A stretch of DNA of 64,000 nucleotides from Seiridium cupressi (taxonomy: Eukaryota > Ascomycota > Sordariomycetes > Amphisphaeriales > Sporocadaceae), in contig JARVKI010000088.1 of assembly GCA_036674765.1 (NCBI GenBank), forward strand, positions 118,053 to 182,052. Direction: 5' to 3'. Position 1 is the first letter of the stretch; each line of letters starts with the position of its first letter. Shown here in pieces: positions 24,363-35,354 of this stretch. The translations under genes were made by a program, and so were the position numbers. A model generated the notes under the pieces. It saw only the letters and a program-made list of their open reading frames with translations. It ran no database searches and was not told the DNA's origin.

Positions 24363-26885
24363 ATGTCCGCCGCGCGGACAGGTACAGTGGACCTCTTGCA
24401 CGGGGTATCGCTCGCGCAAACTAGGTCCACAACATGGCATCAGAATTCTGGAGATGAGACTCGCGATGGCCTACAACAAGGGAAGCTGAGACATGATGAG
24501 AGTCTTCGGGAGCTCATCGAGTTCCTCAGAGAGACGCCGCCTCCGCCGGGCAATCTTATGTCTGTACCGGATAGCTTCGGCAGTACGTCCTCCGAAGACG
24601 GCAAATGGGCCAAGACAATAAATGCCATACGCCACAAGCAACGGAAACCGAGACGAAAGCATCATCCGCCGTCTATTAAACTTCCGGACTCGGTCATTGC
24701 TGCCACAACGACTGGTGGACACCGACATATCGCGATTTCTATCCCCCTGGAGCACAGCTACCTCACCTCGACCAAGAGCTCACGACACTATGCCTATAAG
24801 TCCGTGGACGAGGTCTTCGCGCAAGAATTTGTGTCGAGACTAGGTCGCAAGTCTGGATTGTCGCCAACTCATGCCTTCAGCTTCAACGGTGTCCTCCAGC
24901 CTATCGTAGAAGATCGAGAAGCCTGGTTGTCGAAATCGCCGCACATTTTACCAGGGGCGGTGTCAAACCCAGGGCGATCTGAATTAACACAGCCACCTCA
25001 GCAGGCCAGAGATCGGATTCGTGGTCCGATCTCTGGGAAGCCGTCAACGTCGAAAGGCACGGGGGTCATAGCCAAGCAACCCGTAGCTGAAACCAAATCA
25101 GTCGAAGAATCTATAACTTGGCAGAGACCACAACCTATTGTGATTTTCCCGGACGACGCATCGACCTTGACACGACCAATACGACCCAAGAGATGGATTG
25201 AATCAGTAACGGACCATGCTATCCAACGCGGTATTGATAGAGATGTTTGCCTACCGACTAGGTCTCATGGTACCTCTGGCCCAACATATCCAAGCATCGC
25301 ATTAGCGTCACCGGAAAGACAAGCAAGCCGACAAGCCGGCACATTGAGAGATATTCCACTGTCCATTGCCAGTTTCCTCGGCTCGTCAACCTCCCAAGAG
25401 CTGTCAGGAGGAAACCATAGCGGAAGCGCAAATAATAATGACCAAGACATAAGGCCTTATCTAACTGGCAAGTCAGTATCTGGGAGCGTTGCTTCAACCG
25501 AGTCCGAGCCAACTATACTGGAAGCGAAAACAGCGAAGGCACATGATATTACTACCATCGTTATACGACCTCCCTCGCAACAGAATCTACTTTCAGCCGG
25601 AACTTCGGCTGGCCACCATTTTGCTTCCCAGCCAAGCGACACGGTCAGTCGACCAGCCCGGACAGACGTTACTTCACTCAGCCCGTTCGCAAAACTTCTC
25701 AATCGCAAAGAGAAGGTCCGTCAACGAAAACAGAAAGACATAGAGGGTATGAAAAAGGGCAAGCCGAGGCAGACAATCTCGCCCGTAGCCGTCCATCATT
25801 CAAACCCTGGCACAGCCGATCATCGGCCCGGAATTCCTATTGTACGGGGCTCAAGCGACAAAGAGTCAACTTCTACAAGCTCTGATTCTCCGTCTATTCC
25901 AAAGAGGACGAGGCTGGTACCAACCAGGGCGTCCCTGGAACACCAACATGAGCAACTCAGATACTCGCGAGCCAACCACCTCGGCTCACCCGAGCGGGTT
26001 TCACGAGGTTCTCCCGCCAGCAGCACAGCATCGCCATCCCTAGGTTCATTGCGATACCCTGAGGACAGGATATCGTACCACCGCCGTCTCGAAAAGCGAG
26101 CAGATCGAGACGCACAGAATACCCATAACACTCGACATGCCGCGGAACAGCTAGTTAGGGAGGGAGCTACCCAAGAGCGAATCTCAAGGCGGGATTCCCT
26201 GAGACGTTATGAGCGTCTCAAAGAAAGCAGGTTTCGTGATATAGAGAAGCGGCTGTGCTGCCTCGAGCACAACGGTCATGTATGGCTCCGTTCGATGGCG
26301 CCCTTGATGGAGAGCTTGAACAGACTACTCGAAGAGCAGCATAGAAGTGGCCTTCAGCCAGCTTATCTTACGCCACCTTCAACACCGAAGCAGCCATGGC
26401 TCCAGACAAATTACCACGGAAGCCTAGAACGTGGAGTTCCACCTGGCCAGTATACTGAAACCGGTAGATCTCGTCATAGGGGACAGCCGGCGCAACTCCA
26501 TTCTACGCAGGGCAGCCAAATGACGCGGTCGGCTCTACCCCATAATCATACCTCGGCCTCTGGATTCGCTTCTACGCCGGCTCAACGTCCGCAAATAGCT
26601 GTCCCAGGCCCGAGCCAACAAGAATTTGAGGATGGAATGATTTCTCGGCAAAGGAGAAAGCAGGGCGATGCAGCACGAAACGTGTGCGCGCTTGGGGGTT
26701 GGCAACAACAGCGGATGATAGGAGGGGACCTTCACAACAATACGAAAGCTGAGGTTAGTAGTCAGTACCACGGCACCACCGGGCTGGAGACACTGGAACC
26801 GCTGATGCGAGAGCTGCAGGGAGCAGCTGAGTTTGGTACGGTGAGCGTTGAGAGAAGTGGGAGTGATAAAAGCGATCTAAGGTAG
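24363..26885 (+). CDS. Large disordered protein of unknown function
   Basis: An uninterrupted 840-codon frame, far longer than chance, so very likely a real single-exon gene. I do not recognise a named domain. Near the N-terminus (residues ~45-70) is a compact motif, LRELIEFLRETPPPPGN, followed by MSVPDSF, which looks like a conserved short linear or helix-forming block. A basic RKPRRKHH stretch around residue 95 could be nuclear-targeting. Most of the rest is Ser/Pro/Arg/Gln-rich and predicted disordered by composition. Residues ~575-665 are strongly charged and helical (heptad-like Arg/Glu/Leu), a likely coiled coil, ending in LLEEQHRSG. It lies between TTI1 and SEN1, convergent with SEN1. 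A scaffold or signalling adaptor role would be a guess. Confidence 0.75.
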   Translation: MSAARTGTVDLLHGVSLAQTRSTTWHQNSGDETRDGLQQGKLRHDESLRELIEFLRETPPPPGNLMSVPDSFGSTSSEDGKWAKTINAIRHKQRKPRRKHHPPSIKLPDSVIAATTTGGHRHIAISIPLEHSYLTSTKSSRHYAYKSVDEVFAQEFVSRLGRKSGLSPTHAFSFNGVLQPIVEDREAWLSKSPHILPGAVSNPGRSELTQPPQQARDRIRGPISGKPSTSKGTGVIAKQPVAETKSVEESITWQRPQPIVIFPDDASTLTRPIRPKRWIESVTDHAIQRGIDRDVCLPTRSHGTSGPTYPSIALASPERQASRQAGTLRDIPLSIASFLGSSTSQELSGGNHSGSANNNDQDIRPYLTGKSVSGSVASTESEPTILEAKTAKAHDITTIVIRPPSQQNLLSAGTSAGHHFASQPSDTVSRPARTDVTSLSPFAKLLNRKEKVRQRKQKDIEGMKKGKPRQTISPVAVHHSNPGTADHRPGIPIVRGSSDKESTSTSSDSPSIPKRTRLVPTRASLEHQHEQLRYSRANHLGSPERVSRGSPASSTASPSLGSLRYPEDRISYHRRLEKRADRDAQNTHNTRHAAEQLVREGATQERISRRDSLRRYERLKESRFRDIEKRLCCLEHNGHVWLRSMAPLMESLNRLLEEQHRSGLQPAYLTPPSTPKQPWLQTNYHGSLERGVPPGQYTETGRSRHRGQPAQLHSTQGSQMTRSALPHNHTSASGFASTPAQRPQIAVPGPSQQEFEDGMISRQRRKQGDAARNVCALGGWQQQRMIGGDLHNNTKAEVSSQYHGTTGLETLEPLMRELQGAAEFGTVSVERSGSDKSDLR

Positions 26886-27889
26886 CAGGCGATTGATCCT
26901 GGGGATTTGGGAGACAAGGCAGAGAAAGGTAGAGTTCGGGATCGTGTACGAATAGCCAGATGTAAGTTGTAAATGATAGTTGACGTGCCAGTTGAATAGT
27001 CTGCTGATGGCCGGATTGACCGTGAGAGATATTTGAATAGGTATTTCAATGATGTGACTTTGACGATACGCATGACAAATCACTTTGGATGCCATGAATG
27101 CATACGTGATCAGAAAACGAGGGAATCAGTAGTATACAGGAATAAGAATGCCACGAAGTCCCGTTTAGAATACGATAGTAAGGCCTAGGAAATTAGTTGA
27201 AGGAATATCTGGATCTATACCGTTCGTTGAACTTGCGAGGGACGCCATCCCTCCCAACAGCTCTCCGATTCACTAGCAGTATTCCACTTGTGCCTTAGTT
27301 GATGCAGGTCTGCGCGAACCTTTAATGCCGTGCTCCGCATTGTTGTACTATACCAATGTCACATGGAATGACATTCGCAGCAAACCGGATTCACGACTTA
27401 CCTGGCGACTTAATCGTCACCACCCTGTCAATCAATGTTCAAGGTCTGATCAAGATCTACGTGGCTATGCTACCATGTGAGTCGAGCAGCTGAAGAGACT
27501 ACCTAGATGTGTCGTGCCTCTTCAAATCCACCACTCGTACATTAATCATGTCGAGAATTTCTCCGCATGGCTGGACCGTGGCAATTACCGCAGACATTCA
27601 AATGCTCTGCTTCAGGCTTTACCGAACGCCACGACTGAACACTTGCTGAGAGCTTCCCGTGCTTCGTCATACATGAATGGCAGTGACCCTTCTCTCGAGG
27701 TTTCATACAAAAAAGGCCTAGGGTCCAGCTTTCATATTGCCCAGTGCCCCCCAAACCAACGCCTGATCGATGCACCTGTACTCGTCTATGCTGGTATATG
27801 ATGAAGGGTTCTCACTTTGTCTTAGTGCTCTGCCCAACCAAGGAAAGAGGAATTTGGCATCGCGCTTGAACGCCGAGGAGTAGAACGAG
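26886..27889. other. Convergent 3' intergenic region
   Basis: About 1 kb between the 3' ends of the 24363 gene (+) and SEN1 (-). Several short frames exist on both strands without domains. I see no RNA gene or repeat. Confidence 0.45.
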
Positions 27890-30800
27890 TTATCGAGGCG
27901 GCTTGGGTTTCTTTTGGATAAACGGGTCTACTTTCTTCTTGGCAGGAGCCATAGGATTGGGCCTCGGCCTTGGACCCTAGATATGTGTCAGCTTGAGCTT
28001 TTCAGTATACTGTGACTTTCAGCTTACTTTGGGGGCGTTTGGTGGAGGCCGAGAGATAGACCCTTGATCCCCATTGGGTTTCGACGAGCTCATCACGGAC
28101 ATGGCAGAGGGGTCCGTAGGGCGAGGCGGAATGGGCATTGCTCTAGGTCTGGTAGGCACAGATTTCCCAGGCAAGAATCCACTTGGCTTCTATCTAAAAT
28201 TAGTTCATGATTCTGATTCCAACGCCATCTCTTCCGTCAACTCACCCGCTTTGTGGGCTGTGCGCCATCAGCTGGTCCATCAGCTGGTCGCTTCTGACCA
28301 CTAGATGAGTGGATAACCGGACGCGCAGGCGGCACGAAACCTCCGTTTATGGGTTCACCCCGTTCATTGATGCCCGAGTAGGATGGTGGTACATTGCTGC
28401 CAAGCGGTCCGGAGCGCTCAAGGACAGTATAGGTTTCCGGTAGCTGAGAAGTCCTCTTATTGTGAGCCGAAGTGGGCCGCACAAGAACATCCTTCATATC
28501 ACGCTCATCAATTTCCATGGGTTCTAATTCCACGGGTTCCGGCTCCGAGACAGGGGTCTGAGGGGATTCGACGTTGCTGAAGACCGGTGGTGGGAGCTTA
28601 GCACCAGGTGTGCTCAGCTGAGCCAGAATATTGCCACTCGTATATCTATCCCTTGCTTTGGCGTCGGTGATCAGTTTGTTCCAATATTCACCCTGAACCA
28701 AGGCACGAGAGTCTCCTAGAATCCAGAGGGAGGATTTGGCACGAGTCAGACCAACGTTCATACGTCTGATGTCGGTCATGAAACCAATACCACCCGTGGG
28801 GCTTGCTCGAACACAAGAGAAAATGATGATCTCACACTCTCGGCCCTGGAAAGCATCTGTAGTGTTGAACTCAATCTCCTCCGTGATACCAGGACCGTAG
28901 CGGGACGTGAATCGATCCCGAAGCTCGAAAAGCTGAGCTTTATAAGGTGTAATGATACCGATCTTGCCCTTCAGGTCGACCTTGGGATTGTCCATCCTGA
29001 ACCGCTCGTAGAGCTGCATTGCAACCTTGAGCTCCTCAAAGTTGACAAGCGACTGGCCCTTGCGACCGCGCCCCTGATTACCGAGGACATCAAAGAAGCG
29101 ATACGGGCCCAGCAACCCACTCTGATGCCAAGGTTGATGACGCAATCGCGCCATATCGGCACCATCCGCCAGCTTTCCTTCGTAGAACTCTTGACTCGGA
29201 AATTGGCTGATTTCTGGATGCATACGATATTGCTTATCCAATAAATGAACATCATTGGGTGAATTCTGCTGCATGCGCACGAATAGACTCTGGTCATATC
29301 CGTACCGTTGCGCGGACTGCGAAAGAACGGTAGGAGGTAGCTGCTTCGGGTCACCAACAAGAATGCATTTGGAGCATCCGTACTTCAAGGGGATCAGGGC
29401 GCTAAGCTCAACACATTGAGCAGCCTCATCGATGATGACGGTTTCGAACTCAACGTTCTGGAGATTTTTAAGCGTCTCGTGACCAGCACCGCTGAGAGTT
29501 GAGCACAGGACATGGGCAGAGTCGAGAATTTCTTGCTGAGCCTGTCTGCGCCGAATTTCACTCTCTCTCTGGGCAGTATTACCACTGTCCTTGTCAGCAT
29601 CGATCCTATTGCCGATTGTGACTTGGCGGCGCTTAAGCTCGTCAAACTTCCTCTCGAGAATGTTGATTTGCTCACGGTCGTTCGCTGCTCGGGCAGCATC
29701 GAGCATTGGACGTACTTCGCTGAGCTCTTGTTTGATCTGGCCAGCCTCTTCATGCATTTTCTGTCTATTGTTCGGACCGCTCTCTTTGGTGGCGTCGCCT
29801 TCGATTCGTAGGCGTACAAGCTCGTCCAGTGTAACATCCTTGACGGCGGTGTTGATAGCATCAGAACGTCCCAGTCGAAGCACATTGATCTTATGAAATG
29901 ACCCATTCATCGTCTTCACCCCTTGCTTTAAACGAAGGACAAGTTCATCGACGGCGGCATTACTTGGCGCGCAAACCAGGAGTTTCTTGGACATGATCTG
30001 TCCAGCGCCGCTCTGACCAGGCTTATGAATCACCGTGCCAGTGGTTGTTCCCAGATTGCCAGTCAACAGGGCGCCGACCATGGCTACGATGGTTTTGGTC
30101 TTGCCAGTACCAGGGGGACTGAATATCTGTTAGCGAGGGGTCTTTTGCCAAAGGTACGATTACTTGCCCTTGAATCAAAGTGAAAGCATCATTTGCTCGA
30201 GCATTCAGAATCGCTTTAGCCTGTCCCTGGTTCAGGTGATAGTTTGCCATCACTTTGTCGACCGCCTCTGTGCCAAAGGTCAACATGGGGGATGGTTTTG
30301 CTTCCAGGATTTCCTGCATGAGATCGTAATACTGAAGACTTTCGAGTGAAGCAAATTCTCGCTCGATAGTCCGCATGTTGGTAATCTTGACTGCATAGAT
30401 CTCCGCTTTTGGCGACAGGAGCTGAATAATAGGCCCAGCTCTAGCACTAATACGATATGACACCTCTCGAGCGCCTTGCTTGATTTGAACTCTAGAGATA
30501 CGAGACAAGCAGTGTGGTTCCTCGCGACCTTGCAAAGGCTGTGGTGATACTGAAAGAAGGACTATGTCTCCTTCGGAAAGGAACTCATCCTTCGAGTTTG
30601 GCTTGAAAGGCATAGTCGTTGTCACATCAATGAAATTGTCAACATTCATCCGGGTCGCAACCTTGATGCCGAAGGGCTTGGATGTTGTCTCATTTTTATC
30701 GGTCACAAACGATCTCCAAGCCTCATAAACCAGGAGGGGTAGAAACGTATTCTTGTACTGATGCGGATCTCCGTAACTTGTTGATACCCGAGCACATTTG

Positions 30801-33800
30801 ACACCGTTAGGCGGATCGTTGCCTTCGTGAAAGATGTCCCATTCAAGAAGTGCTTGGTGTAATACGTCCATCGGCGGCGTTAAGCGTGCTCGCATATCTT
30901 TCGCAGATCTTTGAATCTTCATCTTCTTGACAGGCCCTCGCTGAGGTTTCAATTGCATGATGCGACGCGAGGCATCTTCAGCGCGCTGCTTGCCAGCTTG
31001 TGTCTGTGCCCGGAATGCTGCGTCGTCTTCGGAGTCGTCTCCTTCATCGGACGACGAATCGACCATCATCTCGCTGCGGGGCGCATGATCCTTTCCTTGC
31101 ACACCGGCAAGACCTTGAAGGCCTGATCCTTCTCCGGGGACAAGGGGCCTGGGTGCTCGCAGAGCTTTCGCTCTAGCAACGACCTCTGCGTCCCTCTTCT
31201 TCTTTGCCTCTTTTTCTTTGAGACGAGCCTCTTTAATACTGGCAGCATCGAGCCTGAGAGTAGCAGGTTTGGCTGCTGCCGGCTTTGCTATAGGCTTGGA
31301 ATTCTGTCGTGCTCGAAACTGATCCAGTATACCACGATTCTTATCGATAGTTGACGTTAGATCGCGTATATCCTCCTTGTTCGTCTTAATTGCTAACGCC
31401 TGCGACTGCGAAATAGTATCTCCGGTCTTAGACCATTGATCGAGCTTCGATTGCTTCTTTGGGACATCGATCTTCTTGACCTCTATAATCTGAATGTCGT
31501 CATCGTCTTCGCCAAGTGTTCGTAGTAGTTCAGCTCGTTGTTGATTGTTGAGATTAGTAGCCACCTCAAATTTGCCCAAGGCGTTTTTGACACAAGCTCG
31601 CTGAATGAAGTCGGTGACATTCTTTGGGACCTGAACGTCGTATTCGATAAGTCGCCGCAGAAGCTTGCAGACAACGTTGACAGTGATTTGAATAAGCCAT
31701 TGATCCCTGAGACGAAGCATTGACGTCAAGCCCATGCACTTTTCGCAGGGAGATTTGAGTATCTCCTGCATAGCAATCTTCGAGTCATCGTCACTTGAAG
31801 CAAGCATGGTTTCACGAATCGACTTGGATCCGAGCGCCGAGGCCATAAGGCCGTCTTGCTCAAGGAACTTCTCGGCCAGTTCCATCGTGTCGCGACAGAA
31901 TTGCTTCATCACCTCAGTCTCAATCGACCTGCTCCATACTTCGAGTCCATTAAATGCTCGTTCGATAGCCGTCCATTGCCTTGACCACCACTTTTTCAGA
32001 GTAAAACGCTCCGCGTTGCTTAAATCCCTAGATCGAAGCAGGCCATCGCGAGGATTACAGAGTGCGTCTAGCAAATCTTTCGAACAACGAAGAATATGCT
32101 GCTGTGGTGACCATAGTCTGACTTGGAGTTGGTTTTCTGTCATGATAGGGACTTGATCGTGCAGTACCTCCGTCATTGAAGTCAGTAGCGTCGAGAAATG
32201 AGTTTTCGTGAGCTCCGAGATAGCGTCACCACGGCTCGATTCATTGGTAACGCTTTTGATCAAGTTGAGTCCTCCTTGGTTGATGTCGTTCTCTCCATGA
32301 ATCAATGCAGCCACCACAGGCTTCATCATCTCAGATTCTAGGAGATGGTTCAGGTCGGTCAGACTGAACGCTTCGAGCTTGTCAAATATGTTGCCAATGG
32401 ATGCAGCGACCTTGCCCAAGGTAGCGTTGAACTCCTCCTGTGCTTGTGATAAGTACTCTTTTTTCTTAGAACGAAGCCGTTCCACCGGGACGAGGGGGAG
32501 TATTGCCATCAGCATGGTTTTTGCAAGCTCGGTTGCGCCTGGGACAAGTAACTCCAAGAAGGCCTCCCACAGTTCCGGGGATTTCTTTACGACTTCACGT
32601 TGCACGGTGTTGTTGCTTGTATACCCAGTGAATTCTGCTGCAGTGACACTGCAATCAAGCTTTAGAACCGCTGCAATTACCGACTGCCCAATACGAGACA
32701 CGGACAAATTCTGACGATCCAATTTGACCATGCGGACAATTACCTCTTTGTGTTTGAGTGTGAGATTGATTGTTCGGTTAGTGAAAATGGACGGCTGCCC
32801 AGAGGTCAGATTATAAGCCGGCTCCAGGAACGATTCCAACGTCGCGGTCAAAGCCTCCCCGAGTCCTCTATAACAAGCGAGCTTGCCTTCGAAGGGCAGA
32901 GAATCATCTTGAGATATGTCATCAAACAGGTGTTGTGAAAAGGAGTCGCACGCATCGCTCCTTTGGGCTGGGCGAATAGACTCAATGAAAGGTTTCACCC
33001 AGGCAACAGCTACAGGGCCTTTCAAGTACTTATCCTCGGGCATGGAAATGGAATATTCCCTTGTCTGCGCCAACAGGCGTCTAAAAGCGGGACTCGCGAA
33101 TACCGGCTCAGCCACGGACACTGGAGAAAAGGTCCCAAATGCGCCCCAAATGCCTTTCGGGCCTCTCTGCAGAATCATGTTGAAGATCTTGAGGATGACT
33201 GCAAGCGTCGACTCCGAGTCCACACTCATGTGATTAAGCATGAGCTGATAGATGCTGGGTTGGACACTCAGAGAGCCTAGGGCGGCAACAAACTCATCAG
33301 AGGGAAGAGCATTCAAGATCAAGGCAAGTCCTTCCCAGAAGCGCTGCACTTGGGACGGGGATACCCCCATGACATTGAGTTTCTGCATGGCATCCTCGAG
33401 GCTTTCCTTTACAGCCCAGTCAAAGTCATTGGCCGAGACTACAGCCATTTTCGTCCATGAAATTCGAGCAAAAGCCAGGCGAGTCTTGTCCTCGTCGAAC
33501 AGGAAGCGGGTCATGGTGGGCAGGACCTCGGCAAGTTTGAGTGGTCTCCTCTGCTGGACGGCTGTGAAGACATAGTTGAAGTGGACTCGGTTCTCGGGCT
33601 GTCTCAGGTAAGCAATGCAGCAGAGCGACTCGTACAGCGCAACGAGTAGATCCGAGCGATCTTCCTCGATGAAGGTCTTCTGTTCCACGATCCCATCATG
33701 AGAATCAATGAAGGATTTCGCGCCTTCCAGGCCTATGGTTATGCGAGCAGCGTCAAATCGGTCGAGTCTACGGCCCATCTCCGCCACCGTGCCTTCGTCA

Positions 33801-34214
33801 TGTATCCTAGCATAGATGAGACCATGTCCAGCAAAATGAAACTCGGGGAACTTACTCTGAAAGATGCTTGAGGAAAGGCTTCCGATTTCGGTGCCAGGTC
33901 CTCACACATTGTGAGCAAACTGTAAGGAAGCCATTTGTCCGGGTCCGAAATTCTTGAAGTTGGAGGGCGGCATTCTCTTCCTCAAATCCAAAAATGAGCG
34001 ATGTCTGATAGACAATCCCTACACGTCTCTTGAAGTCTTGTATCCGTCGTGCCTTCTCCTCAACGCCTATATCGCCAGGTTCGGCAGTATCCTCGTAATC
34101 CTCGTCATCTTCCTCGGAAACCTTCGGGCACAGCAGGTGAGCCTCAACGGGCAGGTTGATAAAAAGGTCATAGGCTTGGGGAATATCTTCAGCGACGTTG
34201 AAATCGATCGCCAT
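27890..34214 (-). CDS. SEN1: Sen1-type superfamily 1B RNA/DNA helicase
   Basis: Five exons (34214-33856, 33806-30168, 30118-28246, 28189-28028, 27976-27890) give 2039 residues, typical of fungal Sen1. Residues ~1-1000 are the helical N-terminal Sen1 region. The helicase core follows: Walker A GPPGTGKT at 1333-1340, motif II DEAAQ at 1563, motif III VGDPKQLPPT, QYRMHPEIS, then TTDAFQGRECEIIIFSCVRA and GLTRAKSSLWILG. The C-terminal tail is Pro/Lys-rich and ends KKKVDPFIQKK-like, a probable nuclear signal. Sen1 unwinds RNA-DNA hybrids and ends noncoding transcription by RNA polymerase II (family knowledge). Intron 2 (30119-30167) uses a GC donor: only that splice rebuilds the P-loop, while the nearest GT donor shifts frame. 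Two small 3' introns were placed to reach the conserved C-terminal tail. Confidence 0.93.
30119..30167 (-). other. GC-AG intron splitting the SEN1 Walker A motif
   Basis: 49-nt intron with donor GG|GCAAGT and acceptor ATTCAG. Splicing joins LIQG to PPGTGKT; the glycine codon is completed across the junction. The competing GTAATC donor 4 nt downstream puts the P-loop out of frame. Confidence 0.85.
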
Positions 34215-35354
34215 GGTTGCTGAATGATCCGAAAAGCCCCGCGGCGCATGTCGTGAGGTAGCTGTTGCAGTTGTGTAGAAATCGGGATTCGCAGTGGAAA
34301 TCGCTACTCCAGCATACTCGTAGAGGTGGGACTTTCGATTCGAGACTCAGGGTCTGGGCGTTCGCGTGGTAGGAAAGGATACAATGAACCGTTTGCGCTA
34401 CCAGTATGAAGCAGTCGAGGAAAGGCAGTTAATAGTCAGGCGCTTGTTGAGTGTGCGTCGGGAGTCTGAAATTGTGGAGGGTGATCGTGATTGCGATCGA
34501 GACCTTTGAAGGAGTGGGTGGTCGTTATTACGGCTGGCAATGCCGGATTGCTCCAAGATAGGTTGTCCTGGAGCTCTTGCGCAAGAAAGAATGAGTCTGG
34601 CGCTCTGATTCTATGTACAAAAAGAAAAAGCACCTGGGGCGGGCAAGGAGCAACTACGCCAGCAGGCCGCGGTGGATTGCAAAGAGAGCACCTCGGCGGA
34701 CTGGCAGGAATTTGGTATCGTCGTCACTTCCCTGCAGCGCGTAAAGTCCATGCAGCCTCCCACCGTGACCGTGACATGGCGCTAACCTACATAGTGCTAT
34801 CGATAAGCCCCACCACTACCTCTTCCGATTGGATTCATTGCGACAACCGACAAAGGACTTCCAACACATCCACTCGTCAATGACAAGTGAATAACAACTC
34901 CGATGGCAAACAAGTCACAACCGCTGGGGCTAGGCCTATCCTGCATACTGACCCTCATGCGACTGATCTGCCCCATGTAGCCCAAAAACACGTATTACAA
35001 TTATACCAATACTTTCAATGGGCTCAGAGCACCTTCTGGCGTGGCACAAATTCACATACGTTGTTGTCAAAGTCCTTTATTTGAGAAACGAATTGATGGA
35101 GACCTAGCTTAGGATAAAATAGCTCATAAAGACAACGCTATCTGGTGCGTATCTCGGTAACTTGATTTGCCAGAAATTCCAACGCAACGATATTTATCTC
35201 GCCAACACAGTGAAGCAAGTAAACCACTAATTCCACATCTAAGCAGCGTAATAACCAGAGGTAACCATACCCATCAGTTTGCTGTGATGGATTTCAGCCG
35301 TCTTGCTGAGCTCATCGTCGTGAGCCCGTAGCAGTAATCTGGCTATCATCAGTA
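34215..35354. other. SEN1 promoter and glycosylase 3' flank
   Basis: About 1.1 kb between two genes on the same strand. It holds the SEN1 promoter and the 3' flank of the glycosylase gene. No domain-bearing frame, repeat or RNA gene is seen. Confidence 0.45.

Noticed and set aside
30023..30180. Reading SEN1 straight through into the SPWYWQD frame
   Set aside because: This follows an out-of-frame read through the GC-AG intron; the P-loop appears only when the intron is removed.
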